DNA from: Melanocharis versteri
Taxonomy: Eukaryota; Chordata; Aves; Passeriformes; Melanocharitidae
Reading direction: 5' to 3'
DNA: 64,000 bases
Assembly (NCBI GenBank): GCA_013397845.1
Contig: VZTG01008661.1
Coordinates: forward strand, 124,001-188,000
Below the pieces are notes generated by a model. The model had not been told where the DNA came from. It was given only the letters and a program-made list of their open reading frames with translations, and did no database searches. The position numbers and the translations under genes were made by a program. Positions within the stretch are counted from its first letter, which is position 1. The number at the start of each line of letters is the position of its first letter. Positions 49,470-60,422 of this stretch are shown here, piece after piece.

Positions 49470-49702
49470 GGGGTCAGATTTGGCCCTAAGAAACTTCTTA
49501 ACCAGGAGAATAATACAATCCTGGAAGAATAAATCTCTGCCATACAGAGGGATAGTAGAGAGCCTGCATCCTTAGAGATGAAATGTAAATCAGACTAGCA
49601 ATGGCTTTGTCTGATGCTGGTAGTAGTCCTGACTTCAGCTTGAGGACGTACTAGAGACCTTCAGAGGTCCCTTACAACCAGCATTCCAATGGTTCTGTGA
49701 AA
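49470..49702 (+). mobile_element. Old CR1 LINE 3' end
   Basis: The 3' terminus reads TACTAGAGACCTTCAGAGG then TCCCTTACAACCAGCATTCC and ends ATGGTTCTGTGA. This is the CR1 tail (normally GGTCCCTTCCAACC...ATTCTGTGA). The upstream part is strongly diverged, so the left edge is uncertain. It is an older copy than those around it. Confidence 0.65.
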
Positions 49703-50129
49703 ATGTAACCAGAACTCAGAGCTGTATACAACTGCTTTATTATTTGAATAATACCATTCACTCTCACCGCCGTGGAGGTTTATCTCTTGCCTACATGTTG
49801 CAATGCCATATCTAAATATTTCTCAGGTATTCTTTCCAAAAATTTTAACTGTGGCAGCACCTACAAGCAATCTGTTCCTTGAAGGCTCCTCTCTGTTGGC
49901 CTGAAGTTTCTCTTCCTGTATAGAAGTAAAATAGGGAGCAAGAAAAAGGGGATAAGACCTCAGATAAGGTAAAAACTTAAAGCCTAGTGAAATCTGTCAT
50001 CAGATGCTGAAAATGGATCTGACCTTTTCAAGTATAAGACCTGCATTGCTACACGCTGTTGCACACCTATATCATTAACCCAGAGCTCATAAATAATGTT
50101 AGATAGGTTAATTTCTGATTATACACTAA
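49703..50129. other. Non-coding stretch, nothing recognised
   Basis: No gene or transposon was recognised between the two old CR1 fragments. Confidence 0.45.
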
Positions 50130-50345
50130 ATTTAATGCCGGAAAGGACTATCTGAACATTTGGTTTTGCTTCTGGAACATCTAAAACTTTTACACTTAAC
50201 CATTCATACAAGAACTACAAGCTTGTGCTTCACAATATATATCTTCCAGAAAGACTTTATTCTTGGAGAAATCAACATTCTAGTTCATTTTAGATACAGA
50301 AGTGGAACAGCATCACACCTTGTGTCAGTCATTAGGAGGTGAATA
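50130..50345 (-). mobile_element. Ancient CR1-like LINE fragment
   Basis: ATGCCGGAAAGGACTATCTG and ATATATCTTCCAGAAAGAC resemble, in order, the antisense of old amniote CR1 3' regions (GCCAGAAAGGACCATTATG and then CATATCTTCCAGAAAGGC). Similarity is patchy, so this is a tentative call for a very old copy. Confidence 0.45.
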
Positions 50346-51144
50346 GAACTGTCACTTTCTGTGGAAAACATAGGAAGATAGACTTGTATTGCACAACTAA
50401 CAGAAGGAGAAGGGCTAATGCTGCACAAGTAAGCATGTTTCAGTATTACCCTGGCCATGCTGATCTTCCCTGAAAAGATCCATGAAATGTTTCACAGCTC
50501 TGCTCCCCTCAGTCTGATTTGCCGTCCTGTAAATGGTGATGGTGCTGAATTCACATAAAGAGACTGAAGTGTTGTAAGAAGAATGACACCACCATGTCGG
50601 ATTCGTTCCTTGTTACTCAGCAGTTTTCAGCATGCCCCATTATGAGTCTTCACTCCCTCTGCACAGGGACTGAAAAGGTCACTCCTTTCCGAGCAGCGTT
50701 GACAGGACTGGATTGCAGCAAGGCATGCTCACTAGATTTGCACAGCTGTTCTAAAGATTAAATGTGGTTTAGACAGCTGGCAGGCCCTTCAAGCTGATGC
50801 TGTTCCCAGGGAACAACACCAGCACAGTCCAGGCACCTTCCCCATGATGTGAGGGGGAAGATGTTTTTTCAGACCTGATGGCCCTTTCCATAGGGAAAAG
50901 ATTGTAGAGGCTGCTCATTAAGATTGATCCTGCTGTCCAGAAGCCATGGGCTCATCTTGCCCTCATCCTGGCAAATCTTTCCGGGACCCCACCAGAAAAC
51001 TAACAAAACAACTACTTGCTCCTCTGCCTGGATATCAGCTCTCAGAAGAGTAGAGTGCAGGTTGGCAAGAACAGCTTTTCTTCACTTGATGGTGCTTTAT
51101 TGCAATTTAGTGAAATGATCCACCCAAAGAGACACAAATGCTGC
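50346..51144. other. Non-coding stretch, nothing recognised
   Basis: No gene or transposon was recognised. Confidence 0.5.
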
Positions 51145-51632
51145 ATTTGGAAGGACATGGACCTGGTGGAGCAAGTCCAGAGGAGGGCCAGCAAGATGAT
51201 TAGAGGCATGGAGCACCTCTCCTACAATGAAAGGCTGTAAGAATTGGGTTCATTCAGACTGGAAAAGAGATGGCTTAGGGATAACCTAATTACAACATTG
51301 TGGTACCCAAAGGGAGCCTACAAGAAAGCGAGAGAGGAGCTTTTTGCAAGAGAATGTAGAGGCAGGACAAGGGGGAATGGACTTAAAATGAAAGACAATA
51401 GGTTTAGATTAGGTATTAGGAGAAAGTTTCTTTCCTGTGAGGGTGGTGAGGCCATGGCACAGGTTGCCCAGAGAAGCTGTGGCTGCCCCATCCCTGGAAG
51501 TGTTCAAGGACAGGTTGGATGGAGCTTTGAGAAACCTGGTCTTGTGGGAGGTGTCCCTGCTCATGGCAGGGGACTTGGAACTGGATGATCTTTATGGTCC
51601 CATCCAACTCAAACCATTCTATGATTCTATGA
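51145..51632 (+). mobile_element. CR1 LINE, best-preserved copy, ORF2 C-terminal remnant plus tail
   Basis: Plus-strand CR1 from ACCTGGTGGAGCAAGTCCAG through GGCCAGCAAGATGATTAGAG, GTTTAGATTAGGTATTAGG, GGTTGCCCAGAGAAGCTG and GATGATCTTTATGGTCCC to a full tail of repeated ATTCTATG units. It encodes the end of the CR1 reverse-transcriptase protein, but the frame has a TAA stop near 51238 and a frameshift near 51440. It is therefore a dead, 5'-truncated copy. CR1 normally moves by target-primed reverse transcription using its tail. Confidence 0.97.
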
Positions 51633-52689
51633 TTTCATCTCCAGATAAAGGAGAGAGAAAAAGCAAAGGAGGATCAGCCATCTGCTGCAAGACTCAAAGT
51701 CCAAGAGTTGGATGTCCGTGCCAAGTTGGATAGACAAGGTGACTTTCAGCTTTCATCCACCCTGTGGCATGGATTAAAAAAATGTCCTGTTAGAGCTCTT
51801 TCATGCTGATCTGAGAGATTTCATGCCATGGTGTGGTAAATATGAGGTTCTCCTACAAGCTTGGAAAACTTGGCTGTGACTGCTTACAAAAGATGTGACT
51901 TATCTCACAAAATCCTCCTCTGCCCCCTAGAAATGTCACTGCACCAGAAGACACAACTTGCTTCCAGGAGAATGACATGACTGAAGAACTGAGGCAGGCC
52001 AGAAATATCCTTGGGCTGGCACACAAGGAACACAATGCCAGATGGAGACAGGATGATGATGGACAAGACGAACGTGTCATCGTGACCTGGCACCATTCTC
52101 ACATGCTTGTGGTTCACTAAAAGGCACTACAGAGGGGGTGGAACAAAAGCATAACACTTCCCTGGTGATTTAATCTCACTATTGAATGAACAAGGGCATC
52201 TTTCAGATGCTCAGGCTTTTAACTATTTGCAAAAATCTTAGAAGAGTGTTTTGACAATTGTGAGAAGTGGGCTGGCTTCAAAGGGTAGTAGGAACAAGTA
52301 GGAAGTACCTCAGGAATGCAAAAAAGAGACCTCATAAACAAAAAGGGACAAAAGTGAAAGAAAGAATGTGGAACAACATCTACAGATCATATAGGCAAAG
52401 TTTGAAAGCAAAAATAATAATTTATCATGTTTTAACCAGGATACAATGGTTCATTGTGTGGACAAGGCAAGGTGGCTAAATGAGGGTACACATAGAGGGC
52501 TGAAAAGGAGATTGTCTGAGGGGAAAAGAAGTCAAGGAACCTGGTACACTCAAACTAGGGACTAAATTACCTCTATCCCAAATGTTACAGATACACATAT
52601 CATGCAGGAAACTGGGTCTGGCAGCAAGTCTGTCTGAACAATTCTGTCAAGGAAGGATGGTTTCCTGAGTGGTGCCCAGAGTTTGGTCT
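51633..52689. other. Non-coding stretch, no gene recognised
   Basis: No gene was recognised. The part from 52260 on may be the upstream end of the old CR1 annotated next, but I could not match it. Confidence 0.45.
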
Positions 52690-52960
52690 TCTGAGCCTAG
52701 GAAACCAGAGGCTAAAAAAGTGTGTTAATTGCTTTCTATAAATACAGCATGGAGGAAAGGGAAGGCAAACAGAAGAGAGGAAAGGATCCATTTAACCTAA
52801 AGCACACTGTTGGCAGGAGAACAAATAGGTACACGCTGTCCACAAATATACTTAGGCTGAAAATTAGAAGGCTTCTTGCCTCTAAAGTGATCAGGATCTC
52901 TTCCAAAAGCAAAACAAAACATTTCTTTGAAAACAGACTTTCAGGGTGAATTCTTTCAAA
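52690..52960 (+). mobile_element. Old CR1-like LINE fragment
   Basis: GGCAGGAGAACAAATAGG, then ACACGCTGTCCACAAATA, then AGGCTGAAAATTAGAAGGC resembles the CR1 coding segment that reads AGGACACAAATAG, GGCTGACC..GAATAAG, AGGCTGGAAATTAGGAGAAGG. TTATAAATACAGCATGG just upstream also fits. No tail remains. It is highly diverged. Confidence 0.55.
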
Positions 52961-53145
52961 AGCTTATAAAAGAGATTTCTGTGATAGCAGGGGAGTTGGC
53001 TAATAAGCTGAAAGGTCTCTTGTTTCTAAAAACAGCTGTCTAGATGCAGAATAGTTATGAGAAGGTGGTTTAAAAATATTTATTTTACATGCTTAACTAG
53101 AAATCATTCAGCCCGCAATTACGCAAAATCCCACTGGTGCCTCCA

Positions 53146-53164
53146 TTGACTTCAGTGAAGTCAA
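53146..53164. repeat. 19-base perfect palindrome
   Basis: TTGACTTCAGTGAAGTCAA reads as nine-base arms around a single G. The wording CATTGACTTCAGTG recurs in old amniote interspersed repeats, so this may be the core of an unclassified ancient element. Confidence 0.7.
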
Positions 53165-53379
53165 GTCCTGTTTGTGAACCTTCAACTCATCTATTGCTAC
53201 TTCAGCTCCCTGAGAGCAAAGGGAATAGGGGAGAAGAGTCCTCTTTAAAATACTGACAAACACATTTCTTCCCCCAAATCATAAGAACCAAGAGAGAAAA
53301 AAAAAATTGAACTTCATAAGCTCTACAGTGGAGCTACAAAGCTGTTCTGAGAATGCCACTGGCACCTCAGATTTCATAC

Positions 53380-53564
53380 AAAGAAGAATTTTTTACAATG
53401 AGGGTGGTAAAACACTGGCACAGGCTGCCCAAAGAGGTGGTGGATGTCTCATCCCTGGGAATATTCAAGGTAAAGTTGGATGGGGCTCTGAGCAACTTAC
53501 TCTTTAAAGGTCCCTTCCAACCCAAACCATTCTATTATTGTATGATTCTATGACCTTGGTTCTC
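53380..53564 (+). mobile_element. CR1 LINE 3' end with internal deletion
   Basis: Plus-strand CR1: GAGGGTGGTAAAACACTGG, CAGGCTGCCCAAAGAGGTGG, GATGGGGCTCTGAGCAACTT. It then passes directly to TTTAAAGGTCCCTTCCAACC and ATTCTATTATTGTATGATTC. The usual GTGTCCCTGCCCATGGCAGG and GAACTAGATGATC segment is missing. Confidence 0.95.
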
Positions 53565-54414
53565 TCTAAACCAGTGCCTGTGCAGAGTTACTCCAGTGCA
53601 GCTGTGATGCTCCAGGTTTATGCTGCACCTTATTCTGCAGGAGCCTCACTCTGTGCAGAATTTGAGTGGAGCTGGGCAGTGCACCTGCCAGCCAGGTGCC
53701 CCTGACTGCTCTCTGAATATTGTTGCTGCATCGAGGTTCACAGAACAAAAGCAGGGAGGGACACATGACACATACAAATCTTTGAAGCTGCAAATGACTT
53801 TCAAAAAATACACTAGTGGTAATTTGCCAAGTGGCAGAGAAGACAAAGTCTAACATTTTCCCTGTCTTTCCCAGGGAGCCCAAACTCTTTCCCAGGGCAG
53901 CAGCTTTGGAGAGGGATATAGTTGAGTATTTGATACATGCACTATTTTGGGCTGTAAGAGTTGTTAATAACTTTTTGTAAAAACAGTCTGGTAAGTTTGC
54001 TCCCTGTTCCTTTCCAGCCATTTTCACTGCCTCATTTGCTGGGACATTTTATTATGATAGGTCCTTTCATGTGGCTCATTGTGTTGAGATATTTTAGTAC
54101 ATTGTTCAAGAAGCAGTACTTTGCACTTGAAATAAATGCTGTAGTCTACTTCTCTGTTGTTTTTTTTGTTTTGTTTTGTTTTTTTTTAATTCTGGCAGGT
54201 AACTAACAAGGGACAAGCTGACCTGCATTTTCTCAGAGAATTCATACTTCTTAGATTTGTATAGGATGAGACATGGTATTCTGTGGTTTGCACCTCCAGT
54301 CATGGACTGATATTCCATTCTTTATTAGAAATTCAGAAATACCTTTTATTTACATGGGTATTTCCCTGAATTCTAAAAAACGCTGAAGCAGTGCCAGCAT
54401 CAGGATCTACTGTG
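53565..54414. other. Non-coding stretch, no gene recognised
   Basis: A 153-codon minus-strand frame (53566-54027) overlaps a plus-strand frame and resembles no family. A T/G-rich tract follows. Confidence 0.5.
54157..54187. repeat. T-rich (GTTTT)n tract
   Basis: T runs are separated by single G bases. Confidence 0.9.
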
Positions 54415-54860
54415 GGCAGCAGAAAGGACATCCAAAGGAGGCCATAAAGATGGTGAAGGGTCTAGAGGGGAAGCCATACAAGGAGTGTCTGAGGTCACTG
54501 GGCTTGTTCAGCCTCGAGGAAACTGAGGGGAGACCTCATTGCAGTCTAGAGCTGCCTTACAAAGGGAAGCAGAGGGGCAGGCACTGACCTCTTCCCTCAG
54601 GTGACCAGTGACATGATGCTAAGTCAGGGGAGGTTGAATATTTTTAAAAGGTTTTTCACTCAGACGGTGGTTGGGCACTGGAACAGGCTCCTCAGGGAAG
54701 TGGTCACAGCTCCAGCCTGACAGAGCTCAAGAAAATCCTGGACAACATTCTCAGGCACATGGTGTGGTTCTTAGGATTGTCCTGTGCAGAGCCAGGAGTT
54801 GGACTCAATGATCCTTGTGGGACACCTCCAAGTCAGGACATTCTACAATCCTATGACTAT
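54415..54860 (+). mobile_element. CR1 LINE, 5'-truncated, long 3' end
   Basis: Plus-strand CR1: GGAGGCCATAAAGATGGTG, GGCTTGTTCAGCCTCGAGG, GGGGAGACCTCATTGCAG, GCACTGGAACAGGCTCCTC, GAGTTGGACTCAATGATCC. It ends in TTCTACAATCCTATGA. It belongs to a different CR1 subfamily from the copy at 51145 (tail region GGACTCAATGATCCTTGTGG). The coding frame is broken. Confidence 0.96.
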
Positions 54861-55049
54861 TTCCAAGGGGAAAAACATTCTAGAATGGAAATTATTTTTG
54901 GTCAGTTCAGCACGTCCTGCATGCAGCCCTTACCTTAGCCCATGCTCCTTTCCATGTCTACATAAGCTGTACTGAGCTCTCTAAGCCTATACTCTGCTGA
55001 AGCCCAGGAACAAAAGCCCTGGATTTTATGTGACTTCAGTCAATTCACC

Positions 55050-55192
55050 CTGTGATTGGCTCAGTTGTCCAGAGCAGGGTGCAAATAGCACCAAGGTTGT
55101 GGATTCAATCCCCGTACAGGGCATTTACTTAAGAGTTAGACTTGATCCCTGCTGGGTCCCTTCTAACTCAAAATATTCTTTGAATCTGTGAA
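55050..55192 (+). mobile_element. tRNA-Ile-headed, CR1-tailed SINE (TguSINE1-like)
   Basis: Positions 55050-55121 align with tRNA-Ile over its whole length: an A box at GGCTCAGTTGTCC (near 55058), then AATAGCACCAAGGTTGTGG, a B box GATTCAATCCC (55102-55112) and CCGTACAGGGCA. The remainder, AGAGTTAGACTTGATCCCTG to TCTAACTC...TTTGAATCTGTGA, is a CR1 3' tail that lets CR1 enzymes copy it. This is the structure described for TguSINE1 of zebra finch and other passerines. The tRNA part is diverged and would not fold into a functional tRNA. Confidence 0.85.
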
Positions 55193-57650
55193 TAACCCAC
55201 TCTCTGCCCCAGGTCTGAGTAGTTTTGAAATAAATGGAGGAGCTAGAGCAGGATGATCCTGGCAGCTGTGAAGGGGCCACTAAGGGAAAGAGAGGACAAC
55301 CAAGAGCTTCTAGTCCCAGACACTTCCCTATGGGAGCCCTTGGGGATAGGTGTCTGTTTTGGACCTGTTGCTCTGGTTTGGGTGCGGGCTGGGGATAGAG
55401 TAAGGACAGAGCCCCATGCTGGTCAGCTGCCAAGGGGCTTGCCAGGATCTGAAGTCAATTCACAGAGTCTCTTTCTTCCTGCTTTTGAAGATGAATGCTA
55501 CATCTGTCCTTACCCAGACTGCAAAGGTTGTGCATGCACTTCAGGAGCTATATAAAATAAAGCTTAATAGTTCAGAAATTCATCTGGCTGGCACTTAGGT
55601 ACCCCAGAGTGTATTTCATCAAGCCCTTCCTTATTTGAATCCATCTAACCTGACTGGATTTAAAGCCTCAGATATGATGTCTTAGATCCTTTTCAAAAGC
55701 AGAAAGGTTTCAGTTCCTAGGCAGGGCACCACTGTCTTCAGGCTAGTTATCCATAAATCTGTATTTCTTATTACCATCAAAGTGCGATAGAGAACTATTT
55801 CAGAGTCATATCAGCATTTGAAAGAGCCTGAAGATCCTGAGCAGAAAGGATGAATTATCACCCTGGGTGAGAATTTTCACTTTTGGAATTTTTAACCTAC
55901 TTTACTGAATCAGATGCTCCAAATGTGTCCTATTCTTCACTGGAAACTACTATTTCTTTTCCTGTAATTTCCTGGTTTATTGTTATTGTCTATTTGCCTT
56001 TAGTACGCCAGTCCAAAAGCTATTTATTGTGAGAAGCATGCACAAGACTTTTCCCCACCCAAACTGAGTACTTTGGGTTTCATTTAGAAATGCTGTGCAG
56101 GAGATTTCTGCCATTTCAGGTGGTATCATAAACATCTCTGTGTTCAGAGTCAGTGAGAATTTGTTGTAACACTTAATTCACTACTAGAAGGTGCTCAAAA
56201 CAGAGCGGATGAGCCTGGTATAAAAGCCTGCATACAGCAGAATCGGCAGTATAACTCCACCATAAGAAATTGCAACTTGTCTCTATTTGAGTAAACATTC
56301 ACAGAGAAGTTACTTGCTCAGCTTTGAACTAACTTTTAAGTCAGTCTGCCTGCTTTCACATGATAGAAATGAATAAAAACAAAGGTAATCCCCTGATATT
56401 TTGCAACACAAGATGTTTTCCATAAATCCAGGAAAACAATTATAACTTGTGTACAATAAAGCTGAAGACCTCTGGCCATAGCTCAGCATCTCACCCCGTT
56501 ACACAAGGCATGAGCAAAACAAAACCACTGTCCTTTTTCAGCTCACCATTCCCTTCAGGACACCAGCTCACACCTCTCCTGTTTTCCTCTGCTTCCCCTC
56601 AGGAAATCTCACTGGGGTGATGTGCCAGGGAAGGAGCCGTGGACCAGACTCAGCTGCAAAATGGGATGAACAAGGAACTTGGCTAAGGTACTGGCCAGAA
56701 GGATGCACAGCCATGTCCTGTCCCTGCGGGTCTCCTTGCTCCGAGACCAGAGTAGAACGCAGGTTTCACGAGATGGCTTGGGCTCCTGAATTTCATTTTC
56801 AAGCCTAATATTTTTCTTTCAGAGTCCTTTTTAATACCCAATTTATTCAGCTAGGGGTGATGATTACAGTTAACACCCTACTTAAAAATATTAAGTTACT
56901 ACATTGAGGCAAAGGGATGAGCCCTAACCTTTGAGATGGAAAGGCATTTCTCTAGACCACAGGGATTGGTGATGTTGAGCACTGCAGGATCTAAACCACT
57001 CTTGCAAATTTGTTTTTCAACAAGAACTGAGTTGCAAATCAACAGAACTTCAAGTCCTGCTTGGAGCAACCGAGCAGTGACAAGCACTTGAGTTACAAAG
57101 GTACATTTAAAAATTGTAACTAAATGTCAGTGCCAGAAAACGGCAGTCCCAGAAAACGGTAGCCAGAGTGATTCGTGCAGAAGTGCTCCTCCATCAAGCC
57201 ATGACAAACAGTCCATTGTACCACAGAAGGAAACAGTCCCAGAAACCCCCTTGGAGGCTCCAGCAAGAGCCATACACCACCTGTCCCTAGAGGAATACAG
57301 GCTGACCCTGGACAACCATAAATGACGCTCCAGGCTCAGCCCTCTGCTCTGCCCACCCCACCCCACTCTCCAGGAAGTTCTCCACCCTGAGCATGTTCCG
57401 TTATGCACAGTTCAAGCTCAGTTTGCCTTTATGACCAGCATGTTTCACCTGAGCCGATGCACAGAATTTAGAGGTGGTTTTCTCCTCAGCTGTCCAGCCT
57501 CCATCCATCAACACAACAGCAAAGCCAATACACAGTAAATTTTTTCATCGCCCACCAGGCTGATTCATTAATGGTTTCCAAAAATTTACAAGCAAAGGCC
57601 GCAAATACCCTTTCTGAGCATTTGCAAGGTAACATATTGGCTCGTGAGTT
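55193..57650. other. Non-coding stretch, no gene recognised
   Basis: No gene or transposon was recognised over 2.4 kb. There is a small 16-bp duplicate at 57133-57166. Frames up to 102 codons near 55125-55555 overlap on both strands. Confidence 0.5.
57133..57166. repeat. 16-bp tandem duplicate
   Basis: CAGAAAACGG occurs at 57134 and 57150, with related flanks on both sides. Confidence 0.8.
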
Positions 57651-57788
57651 CATAGGATGGTTTGGGTTGGATTGGAAGGGACCTTAAAGATCATCCAGTT
57701 CCAGGCCCCCTGTCATGGGTAGAGACACCTTCCACTAGACCAGGTCACTCAAAGCCCCATCCAACCTGGTCTTGAACACTTCCCGTGA
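57651..57788 (-). mobile_element. CR1 LINE 3' fragment
   Basis: Inverted tail CATAGGATGGTTTGGGTTGG, then GAAGGGACCTTAAAGATCAT, TTCCACTAGACCAGGTCAC, CCATCCAACCTGGTCTTG, ending at GAACACTTCCC. It is short and 5'-truncated. The tail is close to that of the 51145 copy. Confidence 0.95.
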
Positions 57789-58479
57789 TATGGAAAGGAC
57801 AGTTCAAGTAATTAAAAACAAAACAAAAAAAAATCTCTTTTGAGGGAGGAAATCTCATCCTTTTCCCTGGTCCTTCCATGAACTTGCTAAGTTTTGGCAT
57901 TTGACAACTGGCTTGGCTGAGGACAAAAAATGCCAGCCAGGCTTGTCCAGAGGGTGCCACAGACACAGTGAGAGGTATTTCAAACTCACAGGAAGAAACC
58001 TCTACATGACAAATTTTGTTCCATCAGCCAGTGCTATCATTTCTGCGAGCACCACTAATGCTGACAACTGCACAGAAAAACCTGGAAGCCCTCAATGACA
58101 AAGCATACTTCTACAAAAATGTTTGGGTTTCATTTATAGGACAGGGTATGTCATGTAACTGTCCTCGAAGGTCTCTTATAATCAACTGCTATACCAAACT
58201 GGGAAGATATTTGAAATGTGTGCTGTGGCACTCTGCTTTAGATCCAGTATTACTCCAGTGTTACTGCTTATTTCTATGAATAGTTTGGACAATGAACAAG
58301 ATGGAATACATTAAAAATTTGCTGGCTACAAGAATATTCCAATAGATAAATTCAGAGATTAAAAAGCTTGAAAAAAAATCATAAATGAAACCAACTCTGC
58401 AAGATTTAATTGATTACATTCACATGAAAAATACTAAACTTGAGAAGAATGAATCAGAGGCACAGACACAAACAAGGAA
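57789..58479. other. Non-coding stretch, nothing recognised
   Basis: No gene or transposon was recognised. AT-rich to the right. Confidence 0.5.
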
Positions 58480-58885
58480 CATGTAGGTTGGCAGCAGTGC
58501 AGAAAAAAAGGGCCTGGAGTTACAATGGATCAAAAAACAAAGATGCACCAACAATATGAGGCTCTCTGTGAGACAGGAGATAATTACTCTGTTCTGGCCC
58601 GCTCTGGAAAATCCTCAACTAGACCACTGTGGCTCAATTAGAGAGAACAGAGACAAACTGGGGAGATTAAAGCACAGCAGCCAGAATGATGAAAGGACTC
58701 AAAACTGTGACCTACAGGCAAAGGCTGAAGAACAGGGAATTGTTTTCTCTAACAAGGGGGAAGTTTGAGGGGTTAAAACTTGCAGCTTTCCTTTGTGTAA
58801 AAAGCTCAATACTGAGCTACTGCCCAGCAAATTACAAGAGAGATAAAATCATCTCAGCAACAAGAGAAATGTGGGTGAGTTGTTG
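58480..58885 (+). mobile_element. Old CR1 LINE internal fragment
   Basis: AAAGGGCCTGGAGTTACAAT, then ATTACTCTGTTCTGGCCCGC, GAGAACAGAGACAAACTGGG, AGCAGCCAGAATGATGAAAG, TACAGGCAAAGGCTGAAG follow the order of CR1 reverse-transcriptase coding sequence (GGATCTGGG.TCACAGTGG, TTCTG..CTCGCTGGT, GGAGAG..TCCAG, GGATGATTAAGGG, GAAAGGCTGAGGG). It is strongly diverged, with no tail, so it is an old and incomplete copy. Confidence 0.7.
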
Positions 58886-60401
58886 CATACCTGTACAGAC
58901 AAAGACCCCTTGACATAAATAGGAGATTTCAGACAGACTAGATCTGCTTAATCCCATGTCACTATTAATTATGCTTAAAGCCATTCCCAGGGAGTTGTCC
59001 TGCTGAGGCTATGCCTGTCTAGATCCATATCTGAGCCCACACAGAGCACAGCATCCTCAGCAGATGGAGTAAGTGCTGGACAGCCGAGAGAGGCACAGAG
59101 TGAAAATCTGCCATGACCTGCACTGGATGTGAATGTGATCTTCTGGTCTGCTAAAAGCAAAGCTCATGTGTGGCCTTACCTAAATCCTGTATCTGACAGT
59201 AGGGGAAAGGGAGCACGTGCCATGTGGGAGCTGTCTTGGTGACTCACAGAAAGGTTTCTTGCCTGTGCTTTAGGGGAGGGAGAGCATTTTGTTGTGGGAT
59301 AGGTGACTTAAAAAGAAAGGGGAGGTTCTTTAAACCAAGGAGATTGCTGCACCATGTAGGCAAATCTTGGTTTTGTAACACAAGCAACCATTTAGAACAA
59401 GGTCATGACTGTTCTTAGCAACACTGGTACTTTTCTGCAGCAAAAATCCACTTCCAACAGTATCCTCCTGTCCAGTCGTAGGGAAAGCATGACACAGAGC
59501 AGTATTTAGTGAATTTCTTTTCTAATAACCCCCAAGAGCTTGAAATCTGGCAGGGTAAGGGCTTACTACAGTCCTACTGTGCTGAAGGGAATTAAAAGCC
59601 TTGACTCAAATCCACCCTAACAGGCAGCAGATATAACTTCTATCTCCTTGCTGGACGTGCATCCAGCTGTGCTGCTCCTTTGTGTGTGAGATGTCTTTGT
59701 CCTGCACGGCCCATCCCATGTAACAGCAAAAGACTCAGACCAAAACCTTTCAACCAACTCAGTGATCAGCTTCTGCAGAGCAGCTATTTCTGGTGGAGTA
59801 GCCTTGATCTCTGTGAGCTGTTGGCATGAGAGAAGTTGAATGTGTGAAAAGGGATAAAGGATCAAGTCCTGAAATATTTTGTCTGAAACAACCTGGGAAT
59901 GTTCCTCCATGCTGTGAGCAACCCTGCACTCAGTCATTTGAAGTAGCTGCTCCGACAGGATTCAAGTCCCCATAATTAGGTCTTTCACATATAAAAACCT
60001 GAAGCACAGCCTTTCAGTTTTAAATAGTCCTGGCCTGTGTTCACCCTTCTGCCTCAGTTCTGAGAGGCTCTGCCTTATGTCTGTGGAGGCTGTGTCATTA
60101 TCCACCCACAGCAGCAGCGGGAAATTTTCCTGGGCCTTAACCTAACTTTTGTTTCAGTTCAGTTTCTGACACCTCGTTCCCACTCCCGTCCTCAGGAACA
60201 GCTCCCAGAGAGGGTGAGTCACTTCACAGCCTTAGGAAGACAGAAATGAGGAGCTCGTTCTGGCTCCAGCCCCTTCCTAAAATGGTTTGCGCGATCCGGG
60301 GGCACGCGCAAGTGCAGCCAGCACAAAGACCTTTCCCTGTCACTGACTGGGGGCCCCAAAGATCTTACAGAAGGTCTGGAGAATTTTCCCCCATTGCCCC
60401 A
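58886..60401. other. Non-coding stretch, no gene supported
   Basis: A 106-codon minus-strand frame at 59617-59937 has an unusually even amino-acid mix but no family match. Nothing else stands out. Confidence 0.45.
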
Positions 60402-60422
60402 GCACACACACACACAAACACA
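60402..60422. repeat. (CA)n microsatellite
   Basis: About eight CA units with one AAA interruption. Confidence 0.9.

Noticed and set aside
53566..54027. 153-codon minus-strand frame
   Set aside because: No recognisable domain. It begins right beside a CR1 tail and overlaps a plus-strand frame.
55050..55121. Possible tRNA-Ile gene
   Set aside because: The acceptor and anticodon arms are diverged and a CR1 tail follows directly, so it is the head of a SINE.
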